From Alphaproteobacteria bacterium (lineage in GTDB: Bacteria > Pseudomonadota > Alphaproteobacteria > Sphingomonadales > Rhodothalassiaceae): a stretch of 17,278 bases of DNA. Both the position numbers and the translations under genes were made by a program. Shown here piece after piece: positions 12,455 to 17,278 of the stretch. Below the pieces are notes generated by a model, which was not told the origin of the DNA, made no database searches, and was given only the letters and a program-made list of their open reading frames with translations. The DNA lies in contig RFKS01000012.1 in assembly GCA_003694205.1 (NCBI GenBank), positions 1 through 17,278 of the forward strand, given 5' to 3'. How positions within the stretch are numbered: the first letter of the stretch is position 1; each line of letters begins with the position of its first letter.

Positions 12455-15400
12455 ATGGCGGATGTGGATGTCCGATCAGGCGCGGCGGCGACCGGGCGCG
12501 GGAGCGCACCGGCGAGACTCGATGCCGATTATCGTCTGGAGGATTGCTATGCGCGGCGCGAGGGCCGCGTCTTCCTGACCGGCACCGAGGCGCTGGTCCG
12601 CATTCTTCTCGACCAGCGCCGTCTCGACCGACGCGACGGACGCAAGACCGCGGGCTTCGTCAGCGGCTATCGCGGCTCGCCGCTCGGCGGGCTCGATCTG
12701 GCGCTGTGGAAGGCGAAAGATTTCCTCGACGCCGAGGACATCCTCTTCAGGCCCGCGGTCAATGAAGAGCTCGCGGCGACCGCGGTCATGGGAACGCAGC
12801 AGGTGGAAAGCGATCCAGGCCGCACCGTCGAGGGCGTTTTTGCACTCTGGTACGGCAAGGGTCCCGGCGCCGACCGGGCCGGCGATGCCCTCAAGCACGG
12901 CACCGCTTATGGCAGTTCGCCGACCGGTGGCGTGCTGGTTGTCGTTGGCGACGATCATGGCTGCGTCTCGTCCTCGATGTCGCATCAGTCCGACCTCGCC
13001 ATGCAGTCCTGGTACATGCCGGTGATTCATCCCGCCGATGTCGGCGAATATCGCGATTTCGGGCTCTGGGGTATCGCCGCTTCGCGCTTTTCGGGCGCCT
13101 GGATCGGCTTCAAGGCGATCTCGGAGACGGTGGAGAGTGGCGGCACCGTCGATCTCGGCCCGCTGCCGTATTTCCGGGTGCCGGACGATTACACGCCGCC
13201 CGAGGGCGGGCTGCACTATCGCTGGCCGGATCTGCCCGGTATGCAGATCGAGCGCCGCAATCGCGAGAAGCTGCGCGCGCTCACCGCTTTCGCCCGCGCC
13301 AACCCGCTCGACCGACGGGTACTGGGGACCGACGATGCGCGCTTCGGCATCGTTGCCGCCGGCAAGGCGTATCTCGATCTCATGGCGACGCTCGAGAAGC
13401 TCGGAATCGATGCCGCGCGTGCCGCGGAAATCGGGCTTGCGGTCTACAAGGTGGGTCTCGTCTGGCCGCTCGAGTCGCAGGCGATGCTCGAGTTCGCGCA
13501 GGGAAAGGAGGAGCTTCTCGTCGTCGAGGAGAAGCGCGGACTGATCGAGGACCAGCTGAAGGCGCTGCTGCATGACCATGTCGGCGCGGGTGCGCCGCGG
13601 GTCTTCGGCAAGCGCGGCCCAGGGGGCGAGCCCTGGGTCGAGGATGTGGAAGAATTGCGTCCTTCGCGGCTCCGCACATCCCTTCTCGCTTGGCTCGGCC
13701 GCATCGCGCCGGCGCTCGAGCTTGCCGCGGCGGCGGATCAAGGGGAGGATGTGACGCCTCCGGGCGGCAGCCGCCGCGTGCCCTATTTCTGCTCCGGCTG
13801 TCCCCACAACCGGTCCACCCTCGTGCCAGAAGGGGCGGAAGCCTTCGCCGGCATCGGCTGCCATTTCATGGCGAGCTGGATGGATCGGCAGACGACGACG
13901 CTCATCCAGATGGGCGGCGAGGGTGTGCACTGGGTCGGCCGCGCGCCCTTCGTCGGCAATGGGCACGCCTTCCAGAATCTCGGAGACGGCACCTATTTCC
14001 ACTCCGGCCATGTCGCGCTCCGGCAAGCGGTCGCCGCCGGCATCAACATGACCTACAAGATCCTCTACAACGATGCCGTCGCCATGACCGGCGGCCAGCC
14101 CGTCGACGGCACGCTCGAGGTTGACCAGATCGCCCGTCAGGTGCGCGCCGAAGGGGTCGAGCGCATCGCCGTCGTCAGCGACGAACCGGAAAAATACCAC
14201 CGCCGCGCGGACTTTCCCGAGGGCACGACGATCCACCATCGCGATGAGCTGCTCGCGGTGGAAAGGGAACTGCAGCAGATCCCCGGCGTCTCGGTCCTCA
14301 TCTACGATCAGGCCTGCGCCGCCGAGAAGCGGCGCAAGCGCAAGCGTGGGCTCTACCCCGATCCGCCGAAGCGGGTCTTCATCAACGAGCGCGTCTGCGA
14401 GGGCTGCGGCGACTGTTCGGTGCAGTCCAATTGCCTTTCCATCGTGCCCGTGGAAACGCCTTTCGGGCGCAAGCGCCGCATTGAGCAGTCCTCGTGCAAC
14501 AAGGACTATTCCTGTGTCGACGGTTTCTGCCCGAGCTTCGTGACCGTCGAGGGCGAGGGCCTTGCGCTGAAACGGCCGGCACCCGAACGGATCGACGCCG
14601 ATCTCGGGGAGCGCCTTGCCGGCCTGCCCGCCCCCGCGCCGCTCTTCCCCGAGGGGAATGCCGATATCCTGGTGACCGGCGTCGGCGGCACCGGTGTCGT
14701 CACCATCGGTCGCGTCGTCTCGATGGCGGCGCACCTCGCCGGGCGTTCGGCCTCGGTTCTCGATTTCATGGGATTTGCCCAGAAGGGCGGGGCGGTGCTG
14801 AGCCATGTACGCGTGCGTGCCGATCGCTCGGCGAGGGAGCCGGTCCGTATCGATCGCGGCGAGACCGACATCCTGCTCGCCTGTGACATCGTCGTTGCCA
14901 CCGATGCCGAGCCGCTGGCGAGCCTCGCTAGGGGCAAGAGCCGCGTCATCGTCAACCGGGCGGTCATCCCGACCGCGGATTACGTGCGCGACATCCGCGC
15001 CGACATCGATTATGCGGGGCGCATCAAGGCATTGAAGGACCGCGTCGGTGCCCGCCATGTGACCGAGATCGAGGCCTACCGCATCGCCGAGCGCCTCCTC
15101 GGCGACACCGTCTACGCCAACATGTTTCTCCTCGGCTTCGCCTGGCAGCAGGGCGCGGTACCGCTCGAGGAGGCCGCCCTGCGCCGGGCGATCGAGCTCA
15201 ATGGGGTCGCCGTCAAGGCCAATCTCAGGGCGTTCGATCTGGGTCGGCTGGCGGCGCACGACCCGGCCTTTATCGCCGGCCTGATGGAGCCCGACGAGAC
15301 CAGCGATGCCGACACGCTAGCGACCATCGTCGCGGAGCGGGCGCGCGAGCTTGCCCGTTATCAGGACGAGGCCTATGCGGCGGCCTATCGCGCCTTTATC

Positions 15401-16021
15401 GACGAGGTGCGCGCTGCGGAGACGGCGGCCGGCGTCGCCGACGACCGCCTGTCGCGGGCGGTGGCGCGCCATCTATTCTCCCTCATGGCCTACAAGGACG
15501 AATACGAGGTGGCGCGGCTCTATACCGACGGTACCTTCACCCGTGCCCTCGACGAGGCCTTCGCCGGCGATTATGCGCTGAAGCTGCATCTCGCCCCGCC
15601 ACTGCTCGCCTGGCGCAGGGATGCCCGCGGGCGGCCGAAGAAGATCGCTTTCCGGGGCCGCTGGCTTCTGCCGGCACTGCGGCTGCTGGCGAAAGCCAGG
15701 CGGCTGCGCGGCACGCCCTTCGACCCCTTCGGTTATCACCCGGACCGTCGACTCGAACGGCAGCTCATCGCCGATTACCGCAACCGCCTGCGTGAACTGC
15801 TGCCGGATCTGCGGCCGGAGAATTACGACATCGCGGTGGCGCTCGCCGAATTGCCCGATCGCATCCGTGGCTTCGGGCCGGTGAAGGCGGCCAATACTGC
15901 TGCCGCAAGGAAGGAGGAAGCGCGCCTCATCGACGCCTTCCGCAAGGCGACCCCCGCGCCATCGGCCGCGACAACTGGCCATATTGCAGCGGGCGGCCGG
16001 TCATCACATCTCGGACAATGA
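12455..16021 (+). CDS. Indolepyruvate ferredoxin oxidoreductase, fused subunits (IorAB-type)
   Basis: This cytoplasmic thiamine-diphosphate/iron-sulfur enzyme oxidatively decarboxylates aryl- or branched 2-oxo acids to acyl-CoA. I choose the ATG at 12455 (1188 residues); an in-frame ATG at 12422 overlaps the likely -10. Domains in order: an N-terminal pyruvate-oxidoreductase-type domain (GYRGSPLGGLD near 70-80); the thiamine-diphosphate domain with GDG at 510-512 and NDAVAMTGGQPVDG; a cysteine-rich segment with C648, C651, C654, C660 and then C681, C687, C692; a gamma-type domain (GVGGTGVVTIG from about 742); and a C-terminal extension to 1188. This long single-chain form replaces the separate IorA and IorB of archaea and is common in proteobacteria. 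No ferredoxin gene lies nearby. It is followed 25 nt later by an amino acid dehydrogenase. The exact 2-oxo acid substrate is inferred, not shown. Confidence 0.92.
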   Translation: MADVDVRSGAAATGRGSAPARLDADYRLEDCYARREGRVFLTGTEALVRILLDQRRLDRRDGRKTAGFVSGYRGSPLGGLDLALWKAKDFLDAEDILFRPAVNEELAATAVMGTQQVESDPGRTVEGVFALWYGKGPGADRAGDALKHGTAYGSSPTGGVLVVVGDDHGCVSSSMSHQSDLAMQSWYMPVIHPADVGEYRDFGLWGIAASRFSGAWIGFKAISETVESGGTVDLGPLPYFRVPDDYTPPEGGLHYRWPDLPGMQIERRNREKLRALTAFARANPLDRRVLGTDDARFGIVAAGKAYLDLMATLEKLGIDAARAAEIGLAVYKVGLVWPLESQAMLEFAQGKEELLVVEEKRGLIEDQLKALLHDHVGAGAPRVFGKRGPGGEPWVEDVEELRPSRLRTSLLAWLGRIAPALELAAAADQGEDVTPPGGSRRVPYFCSGCPHNRSTLVPEGAEAFAGIGCHFMASWMDRQTTTLIQMGGEGVHWVGRAPFVGNGHAFQNLGDGTYFHSGHVALRQAVAAGINMTYKILYNDAVAMTGGQPVDGTLEVDQIARQVRAEGVERIAVVSDEPEKYHRRADFPEGTTIHHRDELLAVERELQQIPGVSVLIYDQACAAEKRRKRKRGLYPDPPKRVFINERVCEGCGDCSVQSNCLSIVPVETPFGRKRRIEQSSCNKDYSCVDGFCPSFVTVEGEGLALKRPAPERIDADLGERLAGLPAPAPLFPEGNADILVTGVGGTGVVTIGRVVSMAAHLAGRSASVLDFMGFAQKGGAVLSHVRVRADRSAREPVRIDRGETDILLACDIVVATDAEPLASLARGKSRVIVNRAVIPTADYVRDIRADIDYAGRIKALKDRVGARHVTEIEAYRIAERLLGDTVYANMFLLGFAWQQGAVPLEEAALRRAIELNGVAVKANLRAFDLGRLAAHDPAFIAGLMEPDETSDADTLATIVAERARELARYQDEAYAAAYRAFIDEVRAAETAAGVADDRLSRAVARHLFSLMAYKDEYEVARLYTDGTFTRALDEAFAGDYALKLHLAPPLLAWRRDARGRPKKIAFRGRWLLPALRLLAKARRLRGTPFDPFGYHPDRRLERQLIADYRNRLRELLPDLRPENYDIAVALAELPDRIRGFGPVKAANTAAARKEEARLIDAFRKATPAPSAATTGHIAAGGRSSHLGQ

Positions 16022-16046
16022 ACAGGCACACTCAGGAGCCCGAACG

Positions 16047-17129
16047 ATGAGTTACGTTCCTTATGACCACCCGGCGTTCGACGAGCATGAGGAGGTGGCG
16101 TTCTTCCATGACGCCACCACGGGGCTGCGCGCCATGATCGCGATTCACCGCCACTGGCGTGCGGATTCCGCCGGCGGCTGTCGCGTACGCGAATATCCCG
16201 ATGCCGACGCCGCCCTTGCCGATCTCCTGCGGCTGTCGCGGGGGATGAGTTACAAGGCAGTGATGGCCGGCGTCGATTCCGGGGGCGCGAAGGCCGTCGT
16301 CATGGGGCCCCTGCCGAATGAGGGAGAGGCCCGGCGTCAGGCCCTTCTCCGCGTCGCCGACTGGGTCAACACCTTCTCGGGCGCCTTCCGCACCGGGGTG
16401 GATTTCGGCTTGCGTTCCGAAGATGTCGCGGTGATGCGGGAGCGGACGCCCTATGTGGTCGGGCTCGGCGCCTTCGACCCGGCAGCGACGACGGCGCAGG
16501 GGGTCCACGAGGCGATCGTGAACGCCGTCCGCCACCGGCTCGGCAAAGGGTCTCTTGCGGGTGTGAGCGTCGCCGTGCAGGGGCTCGGCAAGGTCGGGGG
16601 CGCGCTCGTTGATCTGCTGCTTGCCGATGGTGCTGTCGTCGTCGGTGCCGATACCGAGATCGAGCGGGCCGAGGTCGCGGCGAAGAAGGGTGTCCGCATC
16701 GTGCCGGTCGAGATCATCCATCGCGAGGCGGTCGATGTCTTCTCCCCCTGTGCCGTCGGGGAGATCCTGAACGCCGCGAGCATCCCCGAGATCCGTGCCG
16801 TCATTGTCGCCGGTGCCGCGAACAATCAGCTCGCCCGCCCGGAGGATGGCCGCGCCCTGCACGAGCGCCGGATTCTCTATGCTCCCGATTATGTCGCCAA
16901 TGCCGGTGGCCTGATCGCGGTTGCCGCCGAGCTCGGCGGGCACGACGCGGCGTGGATTGGGCGCAAGATGAAGGCGCTCGGGCGGACCCTGTCACATGTC
17001 TTTACAGTTTCGGAAGAGCAGGACATCCCGACGCACGAGGCCGCCGACCAGATCGCGCTCGAGCGGATTCGCGAGCGAGATCGCCGCTTTGGCCACAATC
17101 CGCAGCCACAGATCGCTGCCCGGCAGTAG
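16047..17129 (+). CDS. Glu/Leu/Phe/Val dehydrogenase family protein (Leu/Phe dehydrogenase type)
   Basis: This NAD-dependent oxidative deaminase, 360 residues, interconverts an amino acid and its 2-oxo acid with release of ammonia. The start at 16047 has an AGGAG site (16034-16038) 8 nt upstream; an open frame runs further back but lies inside the previous gene. Visible are the GGCR loop near 43-46, the two active-site lysines Lys70 (MSYK) and Lys82 (GGAK), the catalytic Asp119 (GVDFG), the Rossmann motif GLGKVG at 179-184 with Asp202 (NAD rather than NADP), and AANNQL followed by YAPDYVANAGG. Length and motifs fit leucine or phenylalanine dehydrogenase rather than glutamate dehydrogenase. 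Coupling to the indolepyruvate oxidoreductase upstream suggests aromatic amino acids, with branched-chain ones as the alternative. It is probably cotranscribed and ends with a hairpin. Confidence 0.88.
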   Translation: MSYVPYDHPAFDEHEEVAFFHDATTGLRAMIAIHRHWRADSAGGCRVREYPDADAALADLLRLSRGMSYKAVMAGVDSGGAKAVVMGPLPNEGEARRQALLRVADWVNTFSGAFRTGVDFGLRSEDVAVMRERTPYVVGLGAFDPAATTAQGVHEAIVNAVRHRLGKGSLAGVSVAVQGLGKVGGALVDLLLADGAVVVGADTEIERAEVAAKKGVRIVPVEIIHREAVDVFSPCAVGEILNAASIPEIRAVIVAGAANNQLARPEDGRALHERRILYAPDYVANAGGLIAVAAELGGHDAAWIGRKMKALGRTLSHVFTVSEEQDIPTHEAADQIALERIRERDRRFGHNPQPQIAARQ

Positions 17130-17131
17130 GT

Positions 17132-17154
17132 CGCCGCATGCGTCGGCGCGATTT
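17132..17154 (+). terminator. Terminator-like hairpin after the amino acid dehydrogenase
   Basis: A CGCCG / CGGCG stem with a 7-nt loop (17132-17148) starts 2 nt after the stop codon and is followed by CGATTTTC. The stem is short but has the T-rich tail that the other hairpins in this window lack. Confidence 0.5.
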
Positions 17155-17200
17155 TCTGCCGGGCCGATGCGTGCGGATCCGTCAAGCGACGGGCACAGTC

Positions 17201-17269
17201 CTGTCAGAATTTTTGACAGATGGCGAACGGATGCGGGCGGACAGACCAAAACATGGGCATCGAATTGCT
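17201..17269 (+). promoter_or_regulatory. Regulatory-looking tail: palindrome plus sigma-54-like element
   Basis: CTGTCA-N7-TGACAG (17201-17219) is a perfect 6-bp dyad whose right arm includes a consensus -35 hexamer, TTGACA, but no -10 follows at normal spacing. Downstream, 17254-17269 (TGGGCATCGAATTGCT) keeps the GG and GC of a sigma-54 promoter 10 nt apart plus TTGCT, matching 8 of 12 defined consensus bases. No gene start is visible before the window ends. Both assignments are tentative. Confidence 0.25.
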
Positions 17270-17278
17270 TGAACCTTA

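Noticed and set aside
12476..15259. Open frame of 927 codons on the minus strand, opposite the oxidoreductase gene
   Set aside because: It is a by-product of high GC and codon bias. The plus strand encodes a continuous recognisable enzyme with all motifs, and the antisense translation shows no domain.
1..17278. CRISPR array, tRNA, rRNA or insertion sequence
   Set aside because: No regularly spaced direct repeats, tRNA-like arms, rRNA segments or transposase motifs were seen. The only repeats are the two intergenic hairpin elements.

Overview
The window is high-GC, densely coded DNA from a Gram-negative bacterium. Most likely it is a proteobacterium, and I favour an alphaproteobacterium. The support is a TRAP transporter, a lipoprotein signal peptide, a sigma-54 regulatory circuit, a fused indolepyruvate oxidoreductase with an Lrp-type regulator, and GTTCGTCCTGAG-type intergenic hairpin repeats. 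Genus cannot be read from the sequence. I see no rRNA, tRNA, CRISPR array, transposase or phage gene.

Layout, left to right. (1) At 1-2457 (+) lies the 3' part of a TRAP-transporter large permease, followed 18 nt later by a 2-amino-/2-hydroxymuconic semialdehyde dehydrogenase. This looks like the end of an uptake-plus-aromatic-catabolism operon. (2) At 2458-2630 a convergent gap holds a terminator-like hairpin and copy 1 of an interspersed hairpin repeat. (3) At 2631-9020 is the XrtA/PEP-CTERM regulatory trio. prsR (sigma-54 response regulator) and prsK (membrane histidine kinase) are on the minus strand and overlap by 4 nt. prsT (TPR-repeat lipoprotein) diverges from them on the plus strand. 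A near-consensus sigma-54 promoter lies just upstream of prsT. No exosortase, EPS gene or PEP-CTERM substrate lies in the window, so the trio must act on targets elsewhere.

(4) At 9075-10652 (-) is a secreted M28-family zinc peptidase, convergent with prsT across a strong hairpin. (5) At 10653-10971 an intergenic region carries copy 2 of the repeat as three units. (6) At 10972-11778 (-) is exodeoxyribonuclease III, and at 11835-12317 (-) an Lrp/AsnC regulator. (7) Divergent from the regulator, 12455-17129 (+) encodes a fused indolepyruvate ferredoxin oxidoreductase, then 25 nt later a Leu/Phe-type amino acid dehydrogenase. Together they could convert an amino acid to its 2-oxo acid and then to an acyl- or arylacetyl-CoA. 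AT-rich palindromes between regulator and operon are candidate operators. (8) At 17130-17278 are a terminator-like hairpin and a promoter-like tail for a gene beyond the window.

The most interesting part is the prsK-prsR-prsT locus with its built-in sigma-54 promoter, which predicts that prsT itself belongs to the PrsR regulon. The prsKRT families are established; the promoter and operator calls are my inferences.
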